This document shows positions 6,205 to 12,720 of a DNA stretch of 13,930 nt, piece by piece. The translations under genes were made by a program, and so were the position numbers. The stretch is from VGCC01 sp040381195 (GTDB taxonomy: Bacteria > Actinomycetota > Actinomycetes > S36-B12). Within the stretch, counting starts at the first letter, position 1. The number at the start of each line of letters is the position of its first letter. The DNA lies in assembly GCA_040381195.1 (NCBI GenBank), contig JBEIHR010000048.1, forward strand, positions 1 through 13,930, read 5' to 3'. Below the pieces are notes generated by a model, which was not told where the DNA came from, ran no database searches, and saw only the letters and a list, made by a program, of their open reading frames with translations.

Positions 6205-6210
6205 ATCGTC
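6205..6210 (-). promoter_or_regulatory. leaderless-type -10 for the 2OG oxygenase
   Basis: GACGAT, six bases, then GTG 6198. It lacks the first T of TANNNT but keeps the second-position A and sixth-position T. The element shares a 51-bp divergent region with the promoter at 6238-6243. Confidence 0.35.
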
Positions 6211-6237
6211 GCAGACGGGGAGAGCCCTGGACTCGGA

Positions 6238-6243
6238 TACGGT
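6238..6243 (+). promoter_or_regulatory. leaderless-type -10 for the FAD-linked dehydrogenase
   Basis: TACGGT matches TANNNT and ends six bases before GTG 6250, placing the transcription start on the start codon. Confidence 0.5.
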
Positions 6244-6249
6244 GGGGCT

Positions 6250-7635
6250 GTGACTCCGGAGGACTCGGTCCTGGCTGCGTGCGGCGCGGTGCTCGCCGAC
6301 ATCGACATCGTCACCGACCCCGATCGACTGCCCACGTATCAGCGTGATCGCAGCACGGGCTCCGAGGCAGGAGAGCCATTCGCGGTCGTCTTCCCGCGGA
6401 CGACAGAGCAGGTGTCGGCAGTTATGCGCGCTGCGTATGAGCACCGGGTGCCCGTGGTCCCGCGTGGTGCGGGATCGGGGCTCTCCGGTGGCGCCAACGC
6501 CATCGACGGTTCCCTGATTGTCTGTGTGGAGAAGATGCGCGAGGTACTCAACGTCGACCTCGGTAACGGCTACGTCGAAACTCAGCCGGGCATCTACAAC
6601 ACGGAACTTCGGGAGCACGTGGGTCGCAAGGGACTCTGGTACGCGCCGGATCCCGCGTCGAAGGACTTCTGTTCGATCGGCGGCAACGTGAATACGAACG
6701 CCGGTGGCCTCTGCTGCGTGAAGTACGGGGTCACGCGCGACGCAGTCCTCGGGCTCGAGGTAGTGATGGCCGATGGCCGCGTGACCCGGCTGGGGCGGCG
6801 CACCATCAAGGGCGTTGCTGGATACGACCTAGCCGGAATGGTCGTGGGCAGCGAGGGAACCCTCGGAATCGTCACGATGGCTCGCCTGCGTTTGAGGCCC
6901 ATCCCACCCCCACCGACCACGGCGGTCGCGGTGTTCTCGGACATCGCTGCCGCGGGCCGTGCGGTCAGCCAGATCATGCAGGGCCTCACCCCGAGCATGC
7001 TCGAGATCATGGACTCCGCATCTATCGGTGCCGTGGAGTCCTACCGAGCGATGGGACTCGATGCGAGCGCCGGGGCACTCGTGATCGCACAATCCGATGC
7101 ACCGGGCTCTGCGGGTGACGCGGAGGCCGACGCGATCTTGCGCATCTTCGAAGAGTGCGACGCCGTGGAGGCGTACCGGTCCGAGGATCCCGAGCAGGCC
7201 GAAATGCTCGTGGGTGCGCGGCGCATGGTGATCCCGGCCTTGGAGACCATGGGTGATTGGCTCCTCGATGACATCGCTATTCCACGCGATCGTCTCGCGG
7301 AGGCGATGGTGCGCATCCAGGACATCGCGGCGAACTTCGACGTCGATATCTATACATTCGGGCATGCCGGTGATGGCAACCTGCACCCGACGATCGTGAC
7401 CCCGCGCGGAGACGAAGCGGCAGCCGCGCGCGGATTCGATGCCTTCAACGCCATGCTCGACCTCGCGGTGGAGCTCGGCGGGACATGCACCGGCGAACAC
7501 GGTGTCGGGTTGCTCAAGAGGCGGGCACTGGAGGCGGAACTCGACGAGGTAGCCATCGACCTGCACGCACGCATCAAAGAAGCCTGGGACCCCCGCGGCA
7601 TCCTCAACCCCGGGAAGGCCCTTCCCCGCTGGTAG
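6250..7635 (+). CDS. FAD-linked 2-hydroxyacid dehydrogenase (GlcD / D-lactate dehydrogenase type)
   Basis: The product is 461 aa. An N-terminal VAO/PCMH-type FAD domain has the FAD pyrophosphate loop PRGAGSGLSGGA (71-82) and the GGNVNTNAGGLCCVKYG segment (144-160). A C-terminal FAD-oxidase domain has GHAGDGNLHP (371-380) and GEHGVG (415-420), as in glycolate oxidase GlcD and bacterial D-lactate dehydrogenases. It oxidises a 2-hydroxyacid to the 2-oxoacid and passes electrons to a carrier. No GlcE or GlcF partner is nearby, which favours the single-subunit D-lactate / D-2-hydroxyacid type. GTG 6250 is set by the TACGGT-N6 pattern; upstream codons in the frame lack the family's conservation. 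Its 3' end overlaps the convergent TSUP gene by 32 bp. Confidence 0.9.
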   Translation: MTPEDSVLAACGAVLADIDIVTDPDRLPTYQRDRSTGSEAGEPFAVVFPRTTEQVSAVMRAAYEHRVPVVPRGAGSGLSGGANAIDGSLIVCVEKMREVLNVDLGNGYVETQPGIYNTELREHVGRKGLWYAPDPASKDFCSIGGNVNTNAGGLCCVKYGVTRDAVLGLEVVMADGRVTRLGRRTIKGVAGYDLAGMVVGSEGTLGIVTMARLRLRPIPPPPTTAVAVFSDIAAAGRAVSQIMQGLTPSMLEIMDSASIGAVESYRAMGLDASAGALVIAQSDAPGSAGDAEADAILRIFEECDAVEAYRSEDPEQAEMLVGARRMVIPALETMGDWLLDDIAIPRDRLAEAMVRIQDIAANFDVDIYTFGHAGDGNLHPTIVTPRGDEAAAARGFDAFNAMLDLAVELGGTCTGEHGVGLLKRRALEAELDEVAIDLHARIKEAWDPRGILNPGKALPRW

Positions 7636-8584
7636 GTGACTCCAGAGCGATCTCCGGCTCGTCGTAATCGGCGATCTGTTCCTGGACAGGGCGCCGGATG
7701 ATCCAGACGAAGCCGACGATGATCGCGATCGCACCGGCGAGCACCTCGAGGAGATTGAGCAATCCACCCGAGGCGAACTCGATCACCGTGCTGCCCACCT
7801 GCTGACTCAGGATGAACACGGCCATCGCCAACACGAACCAGCCGAAGATGACTCTCAGTCGATTCGGATGCACCCTGCCGACGAGCCGGCTCCCGAGAAC
7901 GGCTCCGCACGCGGCCCCCGCCGTGATGGCGAAGGTTGCCAGCCAATCGATATCGGACATGGGACTGATGCGAACGAGACTTCCACCACCGAACTCCAGC
8001 ACGTAGCCAAGAAAACCCGCCACCGATTTCATCGATACGACGAGGAGTGACGTGGCGACAGCGTTAGGCATGGCGAGGCCACCGAGGAGAGCAAGCGCGG
8101 GGACGACGAGGAAGCCGCCCCCGGCACCGACGAGTCCCGTCACGAACCCGACCACGAGCCCATCGAGAAGGATTCGCGCGATCGGCAGGCCAGCGTGAGT
8201 TCCGCGAACGGCGATGCGTCGTCTGCCGCGGATCATGGCCACCGCGGTGAGGGCCATCATCACGGAGAAGGCGGCGAGGAGAAGAGAGCCGGGGAGGTGC
8301 TGACCGATCTGTCCTCCCGCGAATGCGCCCAGCATGCCTGCGCCACCGAAGATCAGACCCGTTCGCCAGATCACGCGTCCTGCGCGTGCGTGACTGATCA
8401 GCCCGAAGGCCGATGTGACAGCGACCACGAGCAGGCTGGCCGTGATCGCGCTCTTGGCATCGAATCCGACGACGTACACGAGGAGTGGTGTCGTAAGGAT
8501 CGAGCCACCACTACCCAACAGCCCAACCGCGAAGCCGATGCCGATCGCAAGAACTGAGGCGAGGGCGATCACGGGTGCTATCAC
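7604..8584 (-). CDS. TSUP (TauE/SafE) family membrane exporter
   Basis: The product is 326 aa and mostly hydrophobic, with about eight predicted membrane segments in two similar halves. Each half begins with a glycine motif typical of the family: LLGSGGS (22-28) and LVGAGGG (151-157). TSUP proteins export sulfite, sulfoacetate and other organic anions; the substrate here is unknown. The start GTG 8584 overlaps the TGA of the upstream regulator gene (GTGA), so it is translationally coupled. The C-terminal ~35 residues are hydrophilic and acidic, and their coding region overlaps the end of the FAD enzyme gene. The location suggests it handles an anion related to the regulator's ligand or to the dehydrogenase. 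Confidence 0.9.
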   Translation of the reverse strand: MIAPVIALASVLAIGIGFAVGLLGSGGSILTTPLLVYVVGFDAKSAITASLLVVAVTSAFGLISHARAGRVIWRTGLIFGGAGMLGAFAGGQIGQHLPGSLLLAAFSVMMALTAVAMIRGRRRIAVRGTHAGLPIARILLDGLVVGFVTGLVGAGGGFLVVPALALLGGLAMPNAVATSLLVVSMKSVAGFLGYVLEFGGGSLVRISPMSDIDWLATFAITAGAACGAVLGSRLVGRVHPNRLRVIFGWFVLAMAVFILSQQVGSTVIEFASGGLLNLLEVLAGAIAIIVGFVWIIRRPVQEQIADYDEPEIALESPTSGEGPSRG

Positions 8585-9381
8585 GGGAACTCAGCTCTCA
8601 CATGCTGTGTGACTCCAGCAACGTTGTACTGAGTGCTCGACCAGTCGATATCCAATCGAAAGCGATCACCGCGAATGAACGTCTCTCGCCATTCAATGGC
8701 AGAGCCCGCGGCGTACGCCACACGCTCCATATGGAACATCGGGGTGCTCTCGGAAACCTCGAGGAGTAACGAGATGTGTTCGGGCGCCTTCTCGGTTGTG
8801 ATGTGTTCATGTCCCGAGTCCACGCGCACTCCGCACTCTCGCGCGAGAGAGTCGTAGAGACCATCGTGAGTGAAGTCGATGTCAAGCAAAGGGCGAGCGC
8901 GTTCGGCAGGGAGCCACGAGGTGTCCAAGGCGAGGGGAGATTCATCCGCGAATCTCAACCGCTCGATGACGACCAACTCGGTGTCATCCTTCACGCCGAG
9001 TCGTTGGGCGACGGTCATGTTCCTCGTCACCGACTGGCGACGCACCACGCTGACCTGGAAGATTCCGCGCTCCTCCAATGTGCGAAACAGTGAGTACTGG
9101 GCACCGAGGTTCTGAGACACCGGCGGGTCATCGACGGTGCTCGCGCGGCCGCGCTCGCTCCGGATCACTCCCTCGCCGCGCAGAACTCGAAGCGCCTCCC
9201 GAATGGTGTGCCGACTGACCTCGTATTGGTCGACCAAAGTGTGCTCACCGGGCACCCCTGCGACGAACTCGCCGAGGGCCACCCTCCGACGGAGGTCGGC
9301 ACACACCTGTGCCCAGAGAGGAAGGCGACTGGCGCGGTCGGGGACGACCGGTCCCGCCTCTGATGTCAAATGTACGGACAT
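8581..9381 (-). CDS. GntR-family regulator, HutC/UTRA subfamily
   Basis: The product is 266 aa. A winged helix-turn-helix at about 20-85 contains the GntR pattern (PLWAQVCADLRRRV, then VSRHTIREALRVLRGEGVI). Residues ~95-255 fit a UTRA effector-binding domain (ERLRFADESPLALDTSWLP segment and the YAAGSAIEWRETFIRGDRF strand). It probably represses its own operon, including the TSUP exporter, until a small ligand binds. ATG 9381 has CATAAT six bases upstream, and a tandem 8-bp repeat that may be its operator covers the spacer and start codon. The TSUP gene follows with a GTGA overlap. Confidence 0.92.
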   Translation of the reverse strand: MSVHLTSEAGPVVPDRASRLPLWAQVCADLRRRVALGEFVAGVPGEHTLVDQYEVSRHTIREALRVLRGEGVIRSERGRASTVDDPPVSQNLGAQYSLFRTLEERGIFQVSVVRRQSVTRNMTVAQRLGVKDDTELVVIERLRFADESPLALDTSWLPAERARPLLDIDFTHDGLYDSLARECGVRVDSGHEHITTEKAPEHISLLLEVSESTPMFHMERVAYAAGSAIEWRETFIRGDRFRLDIDWSSTQYNVAGVTQHVRAEFP

Positions 9382-9389
9382 TCGGACAT
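9374..9389 (-). promoter_or_regulatory. tandem ATGTCCGW repeat at the gntR start, candidate operator
   Basis: On minus, ATGTCCGA (9389-9382) is followed directly by ATGTCCGT (9381-9374). The second copy begins with the gntR start codon and the first overlaps the -10 end. A flanking AATGT/ACATT inverted pair spans the same site. Binding here would block transcription and could act on a leaderless mRNA start. It is inferred as an autoregulatory site. Confidence 0.35.
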
Positions 9390-9393
9390 TATG
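9388..9393 (-). promoter_or_regulatory. leaderless-type -10 for gntR-TSUP operon
   Basis: CATAAT (five of six bases of TATAAT), then six bases, then ATG 9381. This is the clearest promoter hexamer in the window. No good -35 is visible. Confidence 0.55.
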
Positions 9394-9484
9394 CCGTCGG
9401 TCCGGTCAGTGACAGGCCGTCCCGGGTGTCCCGTGGGAGAGCGCCGGAAGAATCGCTGCCGATGACCCGAGGGAAGGGATGGTC

Positions 9485-9751
9485 ATGCGCCAATGCCAAA
9501 GTTGTGGAATGCCGCTGCAGACCAAAGCCGCGGGTGACTGTCGCGGTACGGAGTCCGATGGCAGCCTGAGCGACACCTGGTGCACCCTCTGTTATCGCGA
9601 CGGAGCCTTCATCGATCCGGACTGCACGCTCGAGCAGATGCGGTCCATCGTCGACACGGCCTTGCGCGAGAAGGGCAGCAACAAGGTCTTCCGGTGGATG
9701 GCGTCCTCGCAGATCCCCAAATTGGAGCGCTGGAAGTCCGCCGCGCGCTAG
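9485..9751 (+). CDS. small zinc-ribbon protein (PF12674-like)
   Basis: The product is 88 aa. A Cys-x2-Cys knuckle at residues 4-7 (CQSC, followed by GMPL), then a GTxxDGS segment, then TWCTLCYRDGAF, matches the 'putative zinc ribbon domain' pattern CQSCGMPL...GT..DGS...YC..CY.DG.F. Four or five cysteines can hold one zinc. The C-terminal half (~48-88) is helical, with TxEQM and a basic end. Molecular function is unknown. ATG 9485 has AAGGG with six-base spacing; ATG 9479 is two codons upstream. Its TAG stop and the stop of the convergent gene share the palindrome CTAG (9748-9751). Confidence 0.85.
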   Translation: MRQCQSCGMPLQTKAAGDCRGTESDGSLSDTWCTLCYRDGAFIDPDCTLEQMRSIVDTALREKGSNKVFRWMASSQIPKLERWKSAAR

Positions 9752-10599
9752 ACCGATGCCACGGTGCGCAGGGAGGACAGGTGCGCGGTGAGCCGATGCC
9801 GAAGCACCTCACCGCGTTCGGCCAGTCCGCGTTGCCGAGCCACGTACTCCCGCCGCCCTTCCGGGGTCTCGATGCGCACGGGCGGATGACCCACGTCCGC
9901 TAAGTCGTAGGGCGAGGCCTCCATATCGAGCACACGCGTGTCCACTGCGAGAGCGAAGCAGTCGAGCACCAGGTCGCCCGGGACGTATGGCTGGAACCAC
10001 ATCGCGTACTTGTAGAGATCCATCGTCGCGTGCAGGCAACCCGGCTGCTCCATGTCCGGCTGACTCTCGCGCGTGGGCGCGTGGGCGTTGAGCGGTAACG
10101 CCTCGGGGGTGAAGAAGCGGTAGGCGTCGATGTGGGTGCAGCGCAGACCGATGTCCTCCACCGTTGCAGCAAGCGCATCCTCCGTCAGGCGCAGCGGAAT
10201 CGAGTGGCGTGTGTCCGTGGACTTGTAGACCATCGCCCATTCGTGCAGCCCGAAGCAGTTCATCTGTGCTGGTCTGCGCGCTGTGCCGGTGAGGATGCGC
10301 AGCACCAACGTGAGGCGAGCGTCGTCGATCCTCTCGACATCGACCGTCCACGCATCGTTGTCACGGACGTAGGGGGGACGCTGGAGTTCCAGGGGGACGT
10401 CACCGGCCAGCGCGATACCCGCACCGGGGTGCCAGGTGGTCAGGCGCCCGGGGGAGTAGGGGTAGTACTCGAAGAGGAAATCCATCACCGGGTGCGCTAT
10501 TCCCGCAACCCTGCGCTCCAGGTGTGGACGCGTCCACTGCCCCGCGCGCACTGAGTGCGCTGCACGTAGCTGTCCCCACACCTCGGGTGACAGCGTCAT
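9748..10599 (-). CDS. conserved actinobacterial protein, often labelled 3-methyladenine DNA glycosylase
   Basis: The product is 283 aa. It has strong conserved-looking blocks: HPVMDFLFEYYP (36-47), MNCFGLHEWAMVY (113-125) and a GCLHATMDLYKY block (187-198), rich in His, Asp, Cys and Tyr. I recall proteins with these blocks being annotated in actinobacteria as 3-methyladenine DNA glycosylase. I see no helix-hairpin-helix or AlkA/Tag/Aag motif, so that name should be held loosely. The His/Asp/Cys blocks could equally form a metal or hydrolase site. ATG 10599 overlaps the stop of the upstream dehydrogenase-like gene (ATGA), so the two form an operon and are coupled. Confidence 0.75.
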   Translation of the reverse strand: MTLSPEVWGQLRAAHSVRAGQWTRPHLERRVAGIAHPVMDFLFEYYPYSPGRLTTWHPGAGIALAGDVPLELQRPPYVRDNDAWTVDVERIDDARLTLVLRILTGTARRPAQMNCFGLHEWAMVYKSTDTRHSIPLRLTEDALAATVEDIGLRCTHIDAYRFFTPEALPLNAHAPTRESQPDMEQPGCLHATMDLYKYAMWFQPYVPGDLVLDCFALAVDTRVLDMEASPYDLADVGHPPVRIETPEGRREYVARQRGLAERGEVLRHRLTAHLSSLRTVASV

Positions 10600-11717
10600 A
10601 TCCGACGCAACCCCATGAGCGCGCAGCCCTCGACGAGTGCATCGAGACCGAAGGCCTGGGCAGGTCCGAGTGCTCCGGTTCCCTGAATGCGGCCGGTGGC
10701 GGCCATCGCCGCCGCCCACGCGAGTAGCTCCGCAGTCAGGTCATAGCCATTCGGTCCGTGCACCTCGACCTGGCCCACCTGCGTCCCGACACCGTCCACG
10801 GCACGCGCGAGCGCGACCGACGTGCTGCCGGCGCGGGCCTCCGCGTCGGGTCCCTCGCCGGTCTTCGCCGAGAGGCGCTTCTGCAGTTCCGATTCGATCT
10901 TCTCGCCGACGACCGGGGTGCGCGCGATCGCTCCGGCGACGGTGCCTCCGGCAGCGACCGCCTTCGTATTCGATCCGGCCCAGCCGAGATAGACGTCGAC
11001 GTCGATCAGGTGCGGGTGGCGCGGTGGCAGGGTGAACTGTTCGGTGCCGGTGATCGCGAGGGCCTGGCGCTGTGTCCCATCGGCCCAGGTGAACTCCGCG
11101 ACCGTAGGGGTCGACTTCGTAGCGCTCAACTCACCACCGTGGAACTGGTAGCGCTCTGCGGTCATCATCGCCGCGACACTCGCCTTCGTCCCGGAACTCA
11201 TCCCGAACTTGCCGGTGACGAAGTAGCCCATCTCGATGCGTTGTGTGGTCTCCGGCAGATCCGCGAGCAACAGTTCCGCTGCGAGGTTGCCGGGAACGTA
11301 GTCGTATCCGAAGGCAGTGAGCAGACGTGCGCCGGTCGTCACGGCCTGTTCGTGGTAGCGGGTGAAGACGTCGTGGATGAAGGGGCCTTCACCCGTGGAG
11401 TCGATGTAGGTGGCGCCTGCTGCAATCGCGGCCTCGATCGCCGGCTGGCCCATCAGGGAGAAGGGGCCGACCGTCGTGACGAGCACATCGTCGGGTGAGG
11501 TGACCAGCGCCCCGAGCGATGCTGGATCCGCGGCATCGGCAACGGCCCAGGTGGGAGCTGCATCGAGGGGTGCGAGCGGGGCGAGGTCGCCCACGAGGGC
11601 CTGCATGGCTGCACCGGAGCGTCCGGCCAGCACGGGTGCAAGGCCGGCCCGCACCATGGCCTCGGCGGTGAGTCGACCGGTATAGCCACCGGCTCCGAAC
11701 AGGATCACGCGACGCAT
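10596..11717 (-). CDS. saccharopine-dehydrogenase-like NAD(P)-binding oxidoreductase
   Basis: The product is 373 aa. The N-terminal beta-alpha-beta dinucleotide motif is GAGGYTG (8-14), typical of the saccharopine dehydrogenase NADP-binding family. The VGPFSLMG segment and AGATYIDSTGEGPF segment (about 84-114) are family landmarks, and the middle domain continues with AFGYDYVPGNLAA. Family members include trans-acting enoyl-reductase-type and lipid-linked enzymes in actinobacteria, and lysine biosynthesis is not implied. ATG 11717 has TAGCGT six bases upstream. It is first in an operon with the 283-aa protein. Substrate is unknown. Confidence 0.88.
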   Translation of the reverse strand: MRRVILFGAGGYTGRLTAEAMVRAGLAPVLAGRSGAAMQALVGDLAPLAPLDAAPTWAVADAADPASLGALVTSPDDVLVTTVGPFSLMGQPAIEAAIAAGATYIDSTGEGPFIHDVFTRYHEQAVTTGARLLTAFGYDYVPGNLAAELLLADLPETTQRIEMGYFVTGKFGMSSGTKASVAAMMTAERYQFHGGELSATKSTPTVAEFTWADGTQRQALAITGTEQFTLPPRHPHLIDVDVYLGWAGSNTKAVAAGGTVAGAIARTPVVGEKIESELQKRLSAKTGEGPDAEARAGSTSVALARAVDGVGTQVGQVEVHGPNGYDLTAELLAWAAAMAATGRIQGTGALGPAQAFGLDALVEGCALMGLRRI

Positions 11718-11723
11718 GTGCCG

Positions 11724-11729
11724 ACGCTA
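11724..11729 (-). promoter_or_regulatory. leaderless-type -10 for the saccharopine-dehydrogenase-like operon
   Basis: TAGCGT, six bases, then ATG 11717. The same hexamer with the same spacing precedes the SAF-domain gene (12265-12270). Confidence 0.5.
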
Positions 11730-11743
11730 CGCCACGGCCGTCG

Positions 11744-11749
11744 TACCCT
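11744..11749 (+). promoter_or_regulatory. leaderless-type -10 for the 34-aa protein
   Basis: TACCCT, six bases (TGGGGG), then GTG 11756. This supports the small gene as a real transcription unit. Confidence 0.45.
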
Positions 11750-11755
11750 TGGGGG

Positions 11756-11860
11756 GTGGACGACGACCTTCCTCCCGACTCCACGCGTGATGAATGGGAC
11801 GAAGCACTGATCCGCGAGGCGGAACTCCGTGCGAACGTCCCGCCGCATCACGCTCCCTGA
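11756..11860 (+). CDS. 34-aa acidic small protein, leaderless
   Basis: GTG 11756 to TGA 11858-11860 encodes 34 residues: a very acidic start (MDDDLPPDSTRDEWDEAL), a short helix-prone middle (IREAELRAN), and a VPPHHAP end. It is supported by the TACCCT-N6-GTG pattern seen at other starts here, by filling the gap between two minus-strand genes, and by codon choice rich in G/C third positions. It is divergent from the saccharopine-dehydrogenase-like gene (38 bp between starts) and overlaps the end of the SAF gene by 13 bp tail to tail. No family is recognised. It may be a small regulator or binding partner. Confidence 0.5.
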   Translation: MDDDLPPDSTRDEWDEALIREAELRANVPPHHAP

Positions 11861-12258
11861 CCGCGCTGGCGGATGACGATTCCGAGGCGGCCAGGAGCCG
11901 TGGCCACCGCGCGTCCTGCCGATTCGCGAACGGCGATGAGGACGACCGCATCAGGCCCATCCAGCCCGGGGCGCTCAAGCACCCGCGCGTCTGCGGCGAC
12001 GAGCGGTGAGTAGCCGTCGCCGCCCACGGAGAAGACGTCGATCACGTCACCGGGAATCAGGGTGGCGGCGATGGCGGGGGAGTCGATGACGATCGGAACC
12101 GCCACCTCGCCGGATGCCACAACGGGGAGGGATTTCGGAAGTGCAGGGGGCTGGGGTCGCAACGAGAGAAGTGCGAAGGCGACGGCCAGCGCGGCCGCGA
12201 CGGCCGCTACGAGCCGGCGTCGTCGGCGAAGCAGGTTGCGCATCGACGTGAGTTCCAC
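11848..12258 (-). CDS. SAF-domain membrane protein (CpaB/RcpC-like)
   Basis: The product is 136 aa. A basic N-terminus (RNLLRRRRRL) leads into one membrane segment (~16-33) and a Pro-rich stretch, then a small extracytoplasmic domain with the SAF-type pattern (LIPGDVIDVFSVGG at ~67-80). This resembles CpaB/RcpC proteins of Flp/Tad pilus systems. No other pilus genes are present, and stand-alone copies of this gene next to the FmdB-type gene are, as I recall, common in actinobacteria. GTG 12258 has TAGCGT six bases upstream, and ATG 12243 is an internal alternative. It starts 50 bp after the fmdB-like gene. Confidence 0.72.
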   Translation of the reverse strand: MELTSMRNLLRRRRRLVAAVAAALAVAFALLSLRPQPPALPKSLPVVASGEVAVPIVIDSPAIAATLIPGDVIDVFSVGGDGYSPLVAADARVLERPGLDGPDAVVLIAVRESAGRAVATAPGRLGIVIRQRGQGA

Positions 12259-12264
12259 ATCGGG

Positions 12265-12270
12265 ACGCTA
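12265..12270 (-). promoter_or_regulatory. leaderless-type -10 for the SAF-domain gene
   Basis: TAGCGT, six bases (CCCGAT), then GTG 12258. It lies in the 50-bp gap after the FmdB-like gene, so the SAF gene need not depend on the CIRCE-controlled transcript. Confidence 0.45.
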
Positions 12271-12308
12271 CGTTCCCGCCGCCGCTCCGTCGAACGGCTA
12301 TCCACAGG

Positions 12309-12638
12309 TCAGGATGCGGCGGGTGTCGAACTGCTGGAGCTCGAGGACGAACTCGACGATGGTGTCGACGACGTAGAGGAGGAAGTGCCGGAACTCGACG
12401 TCGAATCGGATTTCGCCGGCGTGGCACCCGTGGACTCACTCGACTTCTTCGTCCCGGAGTCGCGGGAGTCGGTGCGGTAGAAACCGGAGCCCTTGAACAT
12501 CACTCCGACTCCGGAGAATTGCTTGCGCAGCTCCTCCGCCCCGCAGTCCGGGCAGGTGGTCAGGGTGGGATCGGTCATCTTCTGCACGATGGCGTGGTCG
12601 GCCCCGCAGGCAGCGCACCGATATTCGTACGTGGGCAC
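12309..12638 (-). CDS. FmdB-family zinc-ribbon protein, probable Ruc-like redox-regulated chaperone
   Basis: The product is 109 aa. It opens with MPTYEYRC, the FmdB/CxxC_CxxC signature. Cys8-x2-Cys11 and Cys29-x2-Cys32 form a zinc ribbon (residues 1-42). Residues ~60-109 are disordered and dominated by Ser/Thr, with a run of 11 serines near the end. In M. tuberculosis the FmdB-type protein Rv0991c (Ruc) is a zinc-containing, oxidation-activated chaperone with a disordered tail, and is under HrcA control. The perfect CIRCE upstream here and the nearby 5-formyltetrahydrofolate cyclo-ligase (Rv0992c in that genome) support orthology. GTG 12638 has GGAGAA five bases upstream, so this gene has a true leader, unlike its neighbours. 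Chaperone function is inferred, not shown. Confidence 0.85.
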   Translation of the reverse strand: MPTYEYRCAACGADHAIVQKMTDPTLTTCPDCGAEELRKQFSGVGVMFKGSGFYRTDSRDSGTKKSSESTGATPAKSDSTSSSGTSSSTSSTPSSSSSSSSSSSTPAAS

Positions 12639-12666
12639 GTCGATTCTCCAAGCTCGGGAAGCCCTG

Positions 12667-12672
12667 AGTTTA
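12667..12672 (-). promoter_or_regulatory. -10 of the CIRCE-controlled FmdB/Ruc-like gene
   Basis: TAAACT on minus fits TANNNT and overlaps the edge of the CIRCE arm. A -35-like TTAGCA lies 18 bp upstream inside the other arm. HrcA bound to the CIRCE would cover the whole promoter. The implied leader of about 20 nt carries the GGAGAA ribosome site (12644-12649). Confidence 0.5.
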
Positions 12673-12696
12673 GCACTCGAGAGTCATGAGTGCTAA
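12670..12696. promoter_or_regulatory. CIRCE operator (HrcA binding site)
   Basis: TTAGCACTC (12670-12678), nine bases, GAGTGCTAA (12688-12696) is an exact match in both arms and spacer length to the CIRCE consensus bound by the heat-shock repressor HrcA. It usually precedes groESL or dnaK. Here it lies between the minus-strand FmdB/Ruc-like gene and the plus-strand fluC pair. It overlaps the former's promoter and covers about -51 to -25 of the latter's predicted transcription start. Confidence 0.95.
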
Positions 12697-12707
12697 CGCC
12701 TCGACAC

Positions 12708-12713
12708 TAGGGT
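12708..12713 (+). promoter_or_regulatory. leaderless-type -10 for the fluC pair
   Basis: TAGGGT, seven bases, then ATG 12721. No fluoride riboswitch fits between this element and the start codon. Confidence 0.45.
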
Positions 12714-12720
12714 GCACGCC

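Noticed and set aside
6199..6618. Long N-terminal extension of the 2OG oxygenase frame (about 140 residues)
   Set aside because: It lies antisense to the divergent FAD enzyme gene and has no family similarity. The conserved PEIPVIDIS opening starts at GTG 6198.
6829..7767. 312-residue minus-strand frame within the FAD enzyme gene
   Set aside because: It is His/Arg-rich antisense text over a well-supported flavoprotein. No domain.
12697..12720. Fluoride riboswitch upstream of fluC
   Set aside because: Only about 24 bases separate the CIRCE from the start codon and the promoter looks leaderless, so the pseudoknotted aptamer cannot fit.
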